Positions 1-8,996 are shown, counted from the first letter of the stretch. The stretch: 64,000 bases of DNA from Desulfopila sp. IMCC35006 (GCF_005116645.1 NZ_SWCM01000005.1:124001-188000), one strand, 5' to 3'. A program made the numbers and translations. The notes: generated by a model from the letters alone, not told the origin.

Positions 1-20
1 TTGTACCATACCGATTAATT

Positions 21-130
21 CCTTGTTTTTTACAAAAAAACAAGCTGTCTTAAGGTACTTATCCCGGTTTTTTCTCCCGTGCACCGGGGTTAGATTCTCG
101 CATTGTAACTCAATCCCGACGAACGGGACC
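21..130. repeat. composite hairpin repeat, copy A (divergent)
   Basis: A perfect T-rich hairpin (CTTGTTTTTT / AAAAAACAAG, about 21-44) is followed by the phrase ACTTATCCC and by two GC-rich inverted repeats. The order hairpin, then TTATCCC, then GGGG-type hairpin matches the better copies at 4.5 kb and 14.3 kb, so I treat this as a diverged member of the same intergenic family. It fills the space ahead of the SPOR-domain gene. Confidence 0.45.
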
Positions 131-147
131 TTTTGGCCTGAAATCCG

Positions 148-978
148 ATGAAAAAATTTATTGCCACTTTTTGCCTTCTGATCTGCGCTGTTGTCGTACT
201 GCTCGCCTCCATCGATCTTGGGCCATACCTTGCTCCGGATAAAGCTGCGACAAAGGTAACAGAAAGCACAACCGGACAAGAGCCAGCTGTGGCAACCAAA
301 GACATCAAGAACCCTGAACAAGCACCGCAGCTGCAGCAGATACAACCGGAAGAATCAATGCAGACGCTTCCCCCCGCACCGCCTGTTGACGAAATATTCC
401 CAGAACAGGAACGAGTCGTTATGGCTCCCCCGAAAAAAACCGCTGCGGTTGCAGAAGAAAAAATTCCCGAGATCCCCCCGTCTCCCATCGAACTTGAGGT
501 GACTGTCTTACCGGTCGGCGATTATCCGTTCTCAATTCTACTTGCGACTTTTCAGGAAAAGGACGCTGCCGAACGGGGGCTCTCATTATACCGGAAACAG
601 GGTATTTCCGCATACTGGGTGAAGGTGCATCTCGGGGAAATGGGTATACGATATCGGTTATTCACCGGAACTTTTTCAACCATGCCTGAAGCTCAGCAAT
701 ATCTGAAGCAAAGCGCACTGGTCGATAAGTTGATAAAACCAACCTATTATGCAGCCCGTGTGGGGGTGTTTACGGATAAAACCGAGCTGGCCGGGGCCTA
801 TCGTAAAACCAGGCAGGCGGATGTCATTCCTTACATTCTCGGCACAACAAAGGGTGATTATTATCTGTATGTCGGTGCGTTTTATACCTACGTCGGCGCC
901 ATCGATCAATGCCGCGAACTTGCGGCGGCAGGATTAACCTGCGAACCGGTCAAGCGTTCCACTGTCCCGCCGTATTAA
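148..978 (+). CDS. SPOR-domain protein, membrane anchored
   Basis: The 276-residue protein begins with one hydrophobic segment (about residues 4-24) that anchors it in the inner membrane. A Pro/Glu/Ala-rich linker follows to about residue 115. From about residue 120 there are SPOR-like repeats (PFSILLATFQEKDAAERGL, then RYRLFTGTFSTMPEAQQYL, and a later YYLYVGAFYTYVGA). SPOR domains bind denuded peptidoglycan glycan strands, usually at division sites. That role here is inferred from the fold only. The start has a poor ribosome site, but the signal-anchor begins directly at it. The gene is single and is followed by a strong palindrome. Confidence 0.7.
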   Translation: MKKFIATFCLLICAVVVLLASIDLGPYLAPDKAATKVTESTTGQEPAVATKDIKNPEQAPQLQQIQPEESMQTLPPAPPVDEIFPEQERVVMAPPKKTAAVAEEKIPEIPPSPIELEVTVLPVGDYPFSILLATFQEKDAAERGLSLYRKQGISAYWVKVHLGEMGIRYRLFTGTFSTMPEAQQYLKQSALVDKLIKPTYYAARVGVFTDKTELAGAYRKTRQADVIPYILGTTKGDYYLYVGAFYTYVGAIDQCRELAAAGLTCEPVKRSTVPPY

Positions 979-984
979 ACGGCA

Positions 985-1007
985 CGAATGGGGTCAGACC
1001 CCATTCG
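985..1007. repeat. GGGGTCAGACCCC palindrome (REP-like or terminator)
   Basis: CGAATGGGGTC and GACCCCATTCG form a perfect 11-bp stem with a single-base centre. It sits between the convergent ends of the SPOR gene and the potassium-channel gene and has no T tract. From memory, GGGGTCAGACCCC cores occur as dispersed REP-like sequences in many bacteria. Here it may also act as a bidirectional terminator. Confidence 0.5.
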
Positions 1008-1010
1008 CCA

Positions 1011-2012
1011 TCATCCTGTGCAGCAGATAGCTTCGTTCATCCGCCGCATCTCAGATTTCTTGCCGATGACCACAATGACATCGCCGGCGGTAAAAATCTC
1101 CCCCGGCCCGGGATTAAATATCATTTCTCCCGATTTTCTCTTAATGGCAACAATAATTACGCCAAAATCCAGGCGAAGATTACTGCCGACAACAGTCCGG
1201 CCGGTGATGGGTGAATCCTCAGGAATTATTGCCTCCTCCATCTGCAGACCGAGTTCCGTGTGCATCATGGCCTGGTCAAGCCAATCGACAACTGTTGGCT
1301 TGTGCAGGATCTCTGCCATTCTCCTGCCCCCCATCTGATACGGACAGACGACTCTGGACGCGCCGGCACGTAGCAGTTTGCTTTCGTTTTTCACATCAGA
1401 CGCCCTGGCCAGGATAAAAATATCCGGTCGAAGACCTTTGGCGGAAAGAGCGATAAAAACGTTGTCGGCATCCGAACTGACCGCGGTCACAAGTCCCTGG
1501 GCTCGATCGAGTCCGGCAGCAATCAAGGCTTCATCGGAGGTGGCATCCATATTCAGATACAGCGTATGATTGGCTTCAAGCTCGGCAATCGACTCCGGAT
1601 CCTGATCAATGACCACCAGAGGAATGTTTGCTGCGTCCAGCTCCCGCACAATTATAGAGCCTATCCTGCCGTAGCCACAAATAATGTAGTGTTTATCCAG
1701 TTCGGCAATCTGCTTTTCCAATTTTCTTCTCCCCAGAACTTTTCTCAGTTCACCTTCAACAAAAATGCGCGCAACCTGCCCAAGGGTATACGTCAAGAGG
1801 CTGATGCCCAGAATAATAATAATAATGGTGATAATTCTACCGATATGCGACAGGGGCTTAATTTCAGAAAAACCAACGGTACTGATGGTGATCAGTGTCA
1901 TATAGAAGGCCTCAAAAGGCGGCATATCTTCAAAAATGACGTAGCCGAAAGTACCAAACGTGATGGTTGCGATCAGGAGCAGGAGAGAGAGTTTCAGTTT
2001 TGAGAATTCCAT
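1011..2012 (-). CDS. Potassium channel with RCK (TrkA-N/TrkA-C) domains
   Basis: This 333-residue protein (from the ATG at 2012) has the layout of a bacterial two-helix potassium channel. It has TM1 at about 8-25, a pore loop with the filter TVGFSE (45-50, in place of TVGYGD) and TM2 at about 58-78. A cytoplasmic Rossmann RCK domain follows, starting at IICGYGRIGS, and then a TrkA-C domain near the end. The reading frame stays open 60 codons further upstream, but that part is not protein-like, so I take the ATG right before the hydrophobic helix. It probably gates K+ flow in response to a cytoplasmic ligand bound by RCK. The gene is transcribed away from the aspartate kinase. Confidence 0.85.
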   Translation of the reverse strand: MEFSKLKLSLLLLIATITFGTFGYVIFEDMPPFEAFYMTLITISTVGFSEIKPLSHIGRIITIIIIILGISLLTYTLGQVARIFVEGELRKVLGRRKLEKQIAELDKHYIICGYGRIGSIIVRELDAANIPLVVIDQDPESIAELEANHTLYLNMDATSDEALIAAGLDRAQGLVTAVSSDADNVFIALSAKGLRPDIFILARASDVKNESKLLRAGASRVVCPYQMGGRRMAEILHKPTVVDWLDQAMMHTELGLQMEEAIIPEDSPITGRTVVGSNLRLDFGVIIVAIKRKSGEMIFNPGPGEIFTAGDVIVVIGKKSEMRRMNEAICCTG

Positions 2013-2327
2013 GGGGCAACCGTCCGCAATAGCAGGTCTTTCCTTGATTTCAGTACAGCATAGATAGATTCCAGACCGATATCTACCATGAAAAGTGTCG
2101 TGCTGCCATGGCTTTGTATGAGTCTTTGCCAGGAGAATGATCGCGCTTGTCGCTGAAAGATGCCTGCAATGACCACCGATAATGTGAACCACCGATACTG
2201 GAAAAAAGTTGCAGCGGGAAAACCTTTGCGATAGGATGCGGTCGCGGTAAAAGTTTGCGATACAGGGCGTAGTAGAAACTCAGACTTTTTGCGATGCCAT
2301 CAATATTAGTTTTTCTGGTGAAACGTA

Positions 2328-3725
2328 ATGCTCAATAGAAGACTTCGTGTAGAAAAAATCGGCGGGACCGCAATGTCCCGCTTCGGGGAAATTCTCGAAA
2401 ATGTGATTCTTCGAGACAAAAATGATATTTTTAACCGGATATTTGTCGTCTCGGCATATTCAGGCATCACCAACGAACTGCTCGAACATAAGAAGACCTC
2501 GCAGTCCGGCATATACCAGGCTTTTGCCGAGAGCAACGATTACGAACCCGCCATGCTCAATCTCCAGGAAGAGCTCTGTAAACTCAATCGCAGCTTTGAA
2601 GGCATAGGGCTGCAGGTGGATGTTGCGGACCGATTTATCTGCGAACGTATCGCCTTTGCCGTTAACATCCTTAAAAGTATGGATAATGTGCTTTCGTCAG
2701 GTTATGTCAACCGCACTGAAGTCCTGCTCGCTGCACGAGAACTCCTCTCCTCAATAGGCGAGATGCACAGTGCCTTTAATAGCGCAAATATCCTGCAAAA
2801 CCTTGGCTACGACGCCACCTTTGTCGACTTGAGCGGCTGGCAGGACAAACGTGAAAGAACTATCGACCAGCGCATTCAACACAACTTTAAAGACCTCGAC
2901 CCATCCAAAACTATCTGCGTCGCCACCGGTTACACCAAAGGCACGGAGGGAATCATGCGCGAGTTTGACCGGGGGTATTCCGAGGTAACTTTTTCTAAAA
3001 TAGCCGTTCTGCTGCATGCAGATGAGGCGGTCATCCATAAAGAATACCATCTGTGCTCGGGAGACCCAATGATCATTGGCGAGAACAAAGTTCACCCGAT
3101 CTGCAATACTAATTTCGATGTGGCCGATCAACTGGCCGATGTCGGCATGGAGGCCATTCATCCTAAGGCCTCGAAACCGCTGGAGACGGCCGGCATCTCT
3201 ATTCGCATCATGAACGCTTTTGACCCCAGCCACAGCGGAACCCTCATTACCAAGGATTATATTTGTCCTCTCTCTAAAACCGAGGTGATCACCGGCTCAA
3301 ATGCCGTCACCTGTCTCGAGATACACGATACCCGCATGGTCGGCGAAGTCGGCTTCGATATGCAGATCATGAAAGTTCTGCAGAAGCATCATATCAGCTA
3401 CATCAACAAAGCCACCAATGCCAATACCATTGATGTGATTGTCTACGAAAAAGACTGTACTGACGCCCTCATCAAAGACATGAGTGAGCGTTTTGAAAGT
3501 GTCGCCACCTATAATGTCGCCATAGTCTGTGCCATCGGCTCCAATATCGCCAAACCCGGAATTCTCGCCAAAGCAACCAAGGCACTGGCCAACGCAGGCA
3601 TCAATATTTTAACTGTAGCCCAGACATCACGGCAGACCAACATGCAGTTCACCATGCACCGCGACCATTTTGTCCAGGCACAGCGAGCCCTCCATCAGGC
3701 GCTCTGCGAGGAAGAGAGTGAATAA
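2328..3725 (+). CDS. Aspartate kinase
   Basis: Aspartate kinase phosphorylates L-aspartate, the first step to lysine, threonine, methionine and diaminopimelate. The 465-residue protein starts with the amino-acid-kinase motif VEKIGGTAMS. It keeps the family block GYTKGTEGIMREFDRGYSE and has two ACT domains at the end (from about residue 330, including TGSNAVTCLEIHDTRMVGEVG and the final NINILTVAQTSRQTNMQF-like segment), so feedback control by an amino acid is likely. The VEKIGGTAMS start is a variant of the usual KFGGTS. GGTGAA lies just before the ATG. I cannot tell from sequence which end product inhibits it, so I give no symbol. Confidence 0.88.
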   Translation: MLNRRLRVEKIGGTAMSRFGEILENVILRDKNDIFNRIFVVSAYSGITNELLEHKKTSQSGIYQAFAESNDYEPAMLNLQEELCKLNRSFEGIGLQVDVADRFICERIAFAVNILKSMDNVLSSGYVNRTEVLLAARELLSSIGEMHSAFNSANILQNLGYDATFVDLSGWQDKRERTIDQRIQHNFKDLDPSKTICVATGYTKGTEGIMREFDRGYSEVTFSKIAVLLHADEAVIHKEYHLCSGDPMIIGENKVHPICNTNFDVADQLADVGMEAIHPKASKPLETAGISIRIMNAFDPSHSGTLITKDYICPLSKTEVITGSNAVTCLEIHDTRMVGEVGFDMQIMKVLQKHHISYINKATNANTIDVIVYEKDCTDALIKDMSERFESVATYNVAIVCAIGSNIAKPGILAKATKALANAGINILTVAQTSRQTNMQFTMHRDHFVQAQRALHQALCEEESE

Positions 3726-3763
3726 AACACCTCACTCTCTTCGGTAAACGGGAAGCAAGAGGA

Positions 3764-4267
3764 TTACAGGACGTTCACCCGGACATCTTCGGACAGAGCT
3801 TCTATTTCCCCGGCGATGGTCTCGCTTTCGGCCTCTTGGGGAACTGCCAGCGTTAATTGGGCGGAAAAAACGGGGTCGTGAATTCCGTCCATGGCAAAAC
3901 GTTTACACTCCATGTTTTCCACCCCGATATCAAGATTGGCCAGGATATTACTCAAATCTGCAGTCAGGCCGGGTCGGTCTATGCAGTCAACAACCAGGTT
4001 TATAATTTTAGTCATCTCCTTATTGGTTGTCTTTGCTGCCGTATAGACGAAACAGAGATTGGGATATTTCTGCTCCAGAGTCGATTTCAGGTTTTTCTCC
4101 CGCTCTTTATCGACAAGCACGCTCATTATGGCCGCAAACCGACCGTCGAGCTTAATAACCTTACTGGTCAGCCACTCTCCCCCCTTACTGCGGGTGGTCT
4201 GGGCCAGTGCTTTGATGATCCCGGGGATGTCCGGGCCGTATACCGTGGTTATAAAATTTGTCCTCAT
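3764..4267 (-). CDS. Double ACT-domain regulator (GcvR-like)
   Basis: The protein has 167 residues from the ATG at 4267. That start has AGAGG at a good distance; the frame is open for 23 more codons upstream, but these are not convincing. Two ACT-type ligand-binding domains are seen, one beginning TTVYGPDIPGIIKALAQ and the other VVDCIDRPGLTADLSNILA. This is the layout of the glycine-cleavage repressor GcvR and related small double-ACT proteins that sense amino acids. It converges on the aspartate kinase gene, so a role in amino-acid control is plausible but unproven. Confidence 0.7.
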   Translation of the reverse strand: MRTNFITTVYGPDIPGIIKALAQTTRSKGGEWLTSKVIKLDGRFAAIMSVLVDKEREKNLKSTLEQKYPNLCFVYTAAKTTNKEMTKIINLVVDCIDRPGLTADLSNILANLDIGVENMECKRFAMDGIHDPVFSAQLTLAVPQEAESETIAGEIEALSEDVRVNVL

Positions 4268-4475
4268 CCCTCTTTTTCCTCTAGAGCAAATATGATGACC
4301 TCGTAAAACGAAGTCCGCACCCATCTCGTTTGACATTGCCGGTAGCCGGTTTCTGTGAAAACCGCAAACCTAAAAGAACTGTCAGGCCTCGCTTCTGTCT
4401 CAGAACATCATAGTGTAACACATTTTTCCAGCCAACTCTAGGGCCGCTTTTTCTGACAGTGCAATGAGTGGTACT

Positions 4476-4517
4476 AAAAATACCGCTGCAGACGTAGTGT
4501 CTGCAGCGGTATTTTTT
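4476..4517 (-). terminator. Terminator of the hdr/frd operon
   Basis: An 18-bp perfect stem (AAAAATACCGCTGCAGAC and its complement, loop GTAGT) has T runs on both sides. It lies 160 bases past the end of frdA, on the leftward transcript, and could also work on the other strand. Confidence 0.8.
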
Positions 4518-4526
4518 AATGACGGG

Positions 4527-4635
4527 GAAATAATATTCTTGTGTTTTGTACAAGAAAATTATTTCGTGTTGGAACTCATCCCCGCACAGCACGGGGATTG
4601 AAAAGAATTCCGCAAAGCTGTCGGGCGGATTGGTA
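4527..4635. repeat. Composite hairpin repeat, copy B
   Basis: In order: a TTCTTGT/ACAAGAA hairpin in an AATAAT/ATTATT frame, the phrase ATTTCGTG, a CCCCGCACAGCACGGGG hairpin, and a CCGCAAA...GGCGG hairpin. The same blocks occur in the same order at 14.32-14.57 kb. The element lies between the frdA end and the terminator on the frdA side, in non-coding DNA. Confidence 0.65.
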
Positions 4636-4680
4636 TGGAATGAAACCGGAACCGTCCGATCGCAGTTTCAACCCGACTGC

Positions 4681-6357
4681 TCAAACGGCAGGGGCTTCAT
4701 TGGTCAGCGCTTCAGGCCAACGCCGTGCAGTCATCTCGTCGGTTGAGTAGTCAGGCAGAAGAATCGGCGCAACACCCGGGCTGGTAATTCCTGCCTGCTC
4801 AAGCTCTTTCTCAAATTTTACCACATGATCAAGAGTCAATCCTTTTATCTCGACTCCGGCCTGCACATATGCCGCCGCATTTTTGCCGGCACGGCGACCA
4901 AAGGTGATGATATCCTGCAGACTGTTGCCCATCAGCCGGTTTTCCCCATGTACCCCGCCGATGGCCTCGCCTGCGGCATACAGCCCCGGAACACAGGTCT
5001 CGGTGTCGCCGTTCACATTGACGCCGCCGTTCTGGTAGTGCAGGGTCGGATACACCAGCATCGGCTCTTTACTGATATCGATACCGTGACGCTCAAACTG
5101 AATAAACTTGGCCGGCAGCTCTTTTTTGACACTACCCGGACCATGCAGTTCCTCGATCATTGGCGAATCGAGCCACAGGCCCACCCGGCCGGTAGGGGTG
5201 ATAATGCCTTTACCTTTTTCCATTGCTTCGCAGATAAGCTCGGCCGACTCAACGTCGCGCGGTTCAAGAGGAAAGCAGAACTGTTCGCCGTCGATATTGA
5301 GGACGTGGGCGCCGAGGCCGCGGACTTTTTCGGTGATCAGCAAACCGACATTCTGTTCCGGATAGGCGACTCCGGTGGGATGATACTGGGTGGAGTGCAG
5401 AGATTTGTTGCCGACTCCTGCCCGATACGCCATAACCACGCCGTCCATGGTGGCCCCATAGTGGTTGGTCGTGGCAAATCCTTTGATGTGCAGGCGGCCG
5501 AAACCGCCGGTACCAATGATGACCGCCTTGGCTTTAACAACGTAAAACTCCTTGGTTTCCATATTATGCAGGATAGCTCCGGCACATTTACCTTCAGTGT
5601 CAAGCAGCAGTTCCACCGCCGGACTAAACTCGAGAACAGTAATCTGATCCGGCCTGTTCCGCACCTCATCGCGCACCACACGCATAATCTCCGCGCCGGT
5701 CATATCGCCGGAAGACTGCAATCTCTTGCGGGAGGAACCACCGCAGTGACGCACAACCGTGCGGCCATCCTCGTATTTGTTGAACAGCATGCCCAGACTC
5801 TCCAGCCAGGCGATGGACAGCGGTGCATCTTTCGCCAGGGCCGCCACGAGATCGCGTTGATTAGAGAAATGGCCGCCGCCAATGGTATCCATGAAGTGAT
5901 AGTAGGGGGAATCGCACTCATGGGTCGCCGCCTGGATCCCGCCTTCGGCCATGATGGTGTTGGAATCACCATGGCGGAGTTTGGTGGCGATAATGACTTT
6001 ACAGCCGCCGTTTGCCGCCATGATCGCAGCAGAGGTGCCGGCACCGCCACCGCCGAGAACCAGGACATCGGTCTCATGATCGACTTTACTCAAATCGACC
6101 TTATCCGGTCGAACCATTGATTTCGATTCGAGCAGTCGGGCAACGCCTTCCTGAAAGATGTCGCCTTTATTCGGACCGACTGCGACAACCCGTTTGCCAC
6201 TCTTTTGATAATCCGGGTGAAATTTTTCCAATACATCGGCCCGCTCAGCCATGGAGAGGGCCGGGTAATTCTCATTGCGACGAGCCATAGCCACCCGTGC
6301 CGGACGGGTCGCTTCAACTCTTTTTATCAGTTCCTTCATCTCGGGTGTATACGCCAT
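4681..6357 (-). CDS. Fumarate reductase/succinate dehydrogenase flavoprotein subunit (TfrA-like)
   Basis: This 558-residue FAD subunit interconverts fumarate and succinate. Family marks are the dinucleotide motif DVLVLGGGGAGTSAAI, the substrate/flavin block STQYHPTG and the C-terminal GEAIGGVHGENRLMGNSL. The start at 6357 has a perfect AAGGAGA; the frame runs 32 codons further upstream without a ribosome site. About 60 extra residues precede the Rossmann motif. It is the last gene of a leftward operon hdrC-hdrB-frdB-frdA. That partnership, with no membrane-anchor gene, resembles the soluble thiol:fumarate reductase TfrAB or the SdhE-type enzymes more than the usual cytochrome-b-anchored complex. 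Confidence 0.88.
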   Translation of the reverse strand: MAYTPEMKELIKRVEATRPARVAMARRNENYPALSMAERADVLEKFHPDYQKSGKRVVAVGPNKGDIFQEGVARLLESKSMVRPDKVDLSKVDHETDVLVLGGGGAGTSAAIMAANGGCKVIIATKLRHGDSNTIMAEGGIQAATHECDSPYYHFMDTIGGGHFSNQRDLVAALAKDAPLSIAWLESLGMLFNKYEDGRTVVRHCGGSSRKRLQSSGDMTGAEIMRVVRDEVRNRPDQITVLEFSPAVELLLDTEGKCAGAILHNMETKEFYVVKAKAVIIGTGGFGRLHIKGFATTNHYGATMDGVVMAYRAGVGNKSLHSTQYHPTGVAYPEQNVGLLITEKVRGLGAHVLNIDGEQFCFPLEPRDVESAELICEAMEKGKGIITPTGRVGLWLDSPMIEELHGPGSVKKELPAKFIQFERHGIDISKEPMLVYPTLHYQNGGVNVNGDTETCVPGLYAAGEAIGGVHGENRLMGNSLQDIITFGRRAGKNAAAYVQAGVEIKGLTLDHVVKFEKELEQAGITSPGVAPILLPDYSTDEMTARRWPEALTNEAPAV

Positions 6358-6517
6358 TGTCTTCTCCTTAATCCTCATCCCTGGTCGCAGAGCTGTTTCC
6401 TGTGCCTCAGCAGATTTTCCTTCTATAAAAAGCGAACATCTCCTCTGGCACAAAAAGTGGATTCATCAATTATAATTTTGTCGTAAAAAGTCCAGTCTCA
6501 AAAGGCCAGGCCATGCA

Positions 6518-7315
6518 TTACAGGTATCGTGTCTCTTTAGGCTGCCATGATCCTATCTCGGCAAAATCGGGCTCACGTTCCCGCTCGACATATTTTTTCT
6601 CGAGATCTTCTTTGCTCATCGCCGCCAGTTCATCGAGCATTGCATCATATTTGCCGCTTTCAATCGCCGCGACTCGTGCTTTCAGATGTTCCGCCTGCGG
6701 TACGATATAACGGCCATACACCCGACGTGCCAGCTGCGCTGCATGGTACTGGGGAATCTCACCCATGCAGCGGCTGGCACAAAGACCGCATTGAATGCAG
6801 TCAAAAGACAGTTTTGCCGCTTTTTCAATATTGCCCTGCTTGAGTGCCGAAATATAGCCAAGAACATCAACATCCATCGGACAGGCCTTGGTACATTGAT
6901 TACAGGCTACACAACGGAAAATCTCGGGATACAGGGCGTGAATGGCCTCCGGCAGGCCGCCGATCTCGTCAATGTTGAAAATGGCCCGGTTTGCAGGAAA
7001 GAAAGGGATCTGAGCCAGATACATATTCGCTTCGACCACTGTCTGGCAGGCAAGCCCAAAGTGCAGTTTATAATCTCCTGCCATTCGGTAAACGGTGGGA
7101 CAGGCACCACAGATACCGCCACGGCACCCGGCACCGCGCAGGAATTTAAACCCGGCAAACTCCATGGCCTTCATGATGGTCAGGGTTTCCGGGACCTCAT
7201 ACATTTTCCCCATGATATAAACCGGAATAGTTTTAGCTCCCTCCGGCAAGATGGCCCGATCCCCAGTTGCGACTCGAGGCATTTTTTTCACTGTTTTCTG
7301 GTCTGTTTCACACAT
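6518..7315 (-). CDS. Fumarate reductase iron-sulfur subunit
   Basis: The 265-residue protein carries electrons between the flavoprotein and the HdrBC-like subunits. C64, C69, C72 and C90 fit the [2Fe-2S] ferredoxin pattern C-x4-C-x2-C...C. C135/138/141/145 (CVACNQCTKACP) and C173/176/179/183 (CIQCGLCASRCM) form two complete CxxCxxCxxxC sets for [4Fe-4S] clusters. Classical SdhB has one [2Fe-2S], one [3Fe-4S] and one [4Fe-4S], so two full four-cysteine sets are closer to TfrB. It stops before the CCG domains that TfrB carries at its C-terminus; these are a separate gene here. TTGGAGA precedes the ATG. Confidence 0.88.
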   Translation of the reverse strand: MCETDQKTVKKMPRVATGDRAILPEGAKTIPVYIMGKMYEVPETLTIMKAMEFAGFKFLRGAGCRGGICGACPTVYRMAGDYKLHFGLACQTVVEANMYLAQIPFFPANRAIFNIDEIGGLPEAIHALYPEIFRCVACNQCTKACPMDVDVLGYISALKQGNIEKAAKLSFDCIQCGLCASRCMGEIPQYHAAQLARRVYGRYIVPQAEHLKARVAAIESGKYDAMLDELAAMSKEDLEKKYVEREREPDFAEIGSWQPKETRYL

Positions 7316-7376
7316 GGTTCATGTCTCCAATAATGCGATAATTTTCGCTATCTATTCTCAATCCGGGCCATTACTC

Positions 7377-8261
7377 TTACGCTGCGGCCAGACATTTTTT
7401 GCTTTGCAACAACTCGGCACTGGTCGGGTCATTCAACTCAAAATGACAGTTTTCTGTGTCAAGCCCCAGAGCCACAGCCAGAAGTTGAGTGAAATAGTAC
7501 GTTGGCACATGTGCTGTGATATTCCCTTTGGCAATCATCTGCCCCTGCTGCTTGCCCAGGTTGTATTCACAGAGCGGGCAACTGGTCGCTAAAGCTTCGA
7601 TTCCGGCATCAGCTGCCAGATTGACAATGGCTGCTGCAGCTTTATTTTCTCCCGCGGGGACGCCTAAAACCTGATACGAACCACAGCATTTATCGGCGGC
7701 CGTAAAGTTCATCACTGTCGCCCCGAGTGCATCCAGCAATCCGGTCATAAGGGCATAGCTGCCAAAGGGCTCTATACCGACCTCGGCCGGACGCTGCAGA
7801 GTGCAGCCGTAATAGGGAGCCACCTTTAAATCAGTCAGGGGAATCTTGACCTGATCTTTGATTTTCTGCCAGCCGATCACCTCCTGCAGATAGGTCAGAT
7901 AGTGGACCACTTCCACTTCTCCGGCGTAGTCAATCTCCTCATCCATAAAACGATTGATGGTATCTCTTTTCACCGTATCGTTTTTCATTATCTGATTGGC
8001 CCGGGCCAGGGTGTTGTAGCACATCGAGCAGAGGGTAACCAGTTTGTCCGCGCCCTGCTCTTTCGCCCGGATGAGATTGCGCACCGGCCCCACCTGATGA
8101 ATCAAATCATCGGCGGTCAGCGAATGTACCGCGCCACAACAATTCCACCTCTCGATCTCCTGCACCTCGACGCCCAAAGTCTCCAGGGAAGCCACAGCAG
8201 CCCTGTCCAAATTCCTGGCTTTGGTCTTCAAGGTACAACCTGGATAGTAACTGATCTTCAT
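7377..8261 (-). CDS. HdrB-like subunit with two CCG domains
   Basis: HdrB-type proteins reduce or oxidise disulfides at unusual non-cubane [4Fe-4S] clusters held by CCG motifs. Both motifs are intact in this 294-residue protein: C9-x31-C41C42-x35-C78-x2-C81 and C153-x38-C192C193-x34-C228-x2-C231. It begins 8 bases after hdrC, with AAGGAGA before the ATG, and precedes frdB, so all four genes should be co-transcribed. By analogy with TfrB and SdhE it links fumarate reduction to a thiol or quinol donor. Which of the two cannot be read from the sequence. Confidence 0.88.
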   Translation of the reverse strand: MKISYYPGCTLKTKARNLDRAAVASLETLGVEVQEIERWNCCGAVHSLTADDLIHQVGPVRNLIRAKEQGADKLVTLCSMCYNTLARANQIMKNDTVKRDTINRFMDEEIDYAGEVEVVHYLTYLQEVIGWQKIKDQVKIPLTDLKVAPYYGCTLQRPAEVGIEPFGSYALMTGLLDALGATVMNFTAADKCCGSYQVLGVPAGENKAAAAIVNLAADAGIEALATSCPLCEYNLGKQQGQMIAKGNITAHVPTYYFTQLLAVALGLDTENCHFELNDPTSAELLQSKKCLAAA

Positions 8262-8269
8262 CGCTCTCC

Positions 8270-8677
8270 TTAACTCGTGAATTTTCTAAATCCGGCAACC
8301 AAGGCAATCTGCGGCATCTCTGCAATAGTTTCCGCAGAAATCTCAGAAGGCTCTATATAGTTGTGACTTTTACGAAGAACCTGCTGCCTGAGGGCCTCCA
8401 TCACTTTGGCAATATCGATGCCTCTCGGACATTTAACAGAACAGGCATGGCATGAGGCACATTTCCAGTAGGTGTTGATGCCTGCGAGTTTTTCCATGAG
8501 GCCGAATTGAGCCATATGCATAACCTTGCGGGGGCTGAAATCCATCTCCAGCGCCATCGGACACATCCCGGTACAAGTGGCGCACTGCATACAGAGTTTG
8601 ACGCTTTCGCCACTGAGTTCATTGAGTTTCTCAATCGCCTGAATCGATTGAGTCTGGCCAGTAATCGTTAATGTCAT
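8270..8677 (-). CDS. HdrC-like 4Fe-4S protein
   Basis: The 135-residue protein has two [4Fe-4S] sets (C29/32/35/39 in CMQCATCTGMCP and C73/76/79/83 in CASCHACSVKCP) separated by about 34 residues. This is the standard layout of HdrC, the electron-transfer partner of HdrB. It is the first recognised gene of the hdrC-hdrB-frdB-frdA operon. It lacks membrane segments. A possible small gene with an in-frame TAG lies 62 bases upstream on the same strand. Confidence 0.85.
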   Translation of the reverse strand: MTLTITGQTQSIQAIEKLNELSGESVKLCMQCATCTGMCPMALEMDFSPRKVMHMAQFGLMEKLAGINTYWKCASCHACSVKCPRGIDIAKVMEALRQQVLRKSHNYIEPSEISAETIAEMPQIALVAGFRKFTS

Positions 8678-8739
8678 GTCTATTCTCTTTTTAAATACAA
8701 TAAGTTATCCCCGACCTTCACCTTTTTTGACAGAAAAAT

Positions 8740-8973
8740 TCAACCCAACCGCCGGTCTGCTGAAAAACCAGACAAGGAACGCCGTAAAATTTCATGACGA
8801 CCCCAGAAGAGGACTTTGAAGAATTTCGTTGCCGGAACATCTCTATAACAGGGAAAGCGAATCATTTTCAGATCCTGTCCAGTAAAGCCGAGATTGACCT
8901 ATGATCCAAAGTAAAACATGATCGCCACTTCTCCGCCTTGTATATGTACCAGATTGAAATATTTTTTCAACAT
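8740..8973 (-). pseudogene. Possible 77-codon gene interrupted by one in-frame TAG
   Basis: A good AGGAGA ribosome site stands before an ATG at 8973. The frame reads MLKKYFNLVHIQGGEVAIMF..., meets TAG at codon 25 (complement of 8899-8901) and then stays open and protein-like for 52 more codons (for example DLKMIRFPCYRDVPATK) to a TGA at 8740. It lies directly ahead of hdrC on the same strand. I do not recognise the family. The simplest reading is a recently broken gene or a 24-residue peptide. Amber read-through (for example pyrrolysine) is possible but unsupported. Confidence 0.4.
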
Positions 8974-8996
8974 AGATTATATCTCCTAATATCATA

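Noticed and set aside
4825-6120. Long plus-strand open frame (431 codons)
   Set aside because: It lies entirely antisense to the flavoprotein gene, whose motifs are unmistakable; no ribosome site or family match.
8740-8973. Pyrrolysine as the explanation of the in-frame TAG
   Set aside because: Known pyrrolysine proteins are methylamine methyltransferases; nothing of that pathway is in the window, so a mutation or short peptide is the simpler reading.
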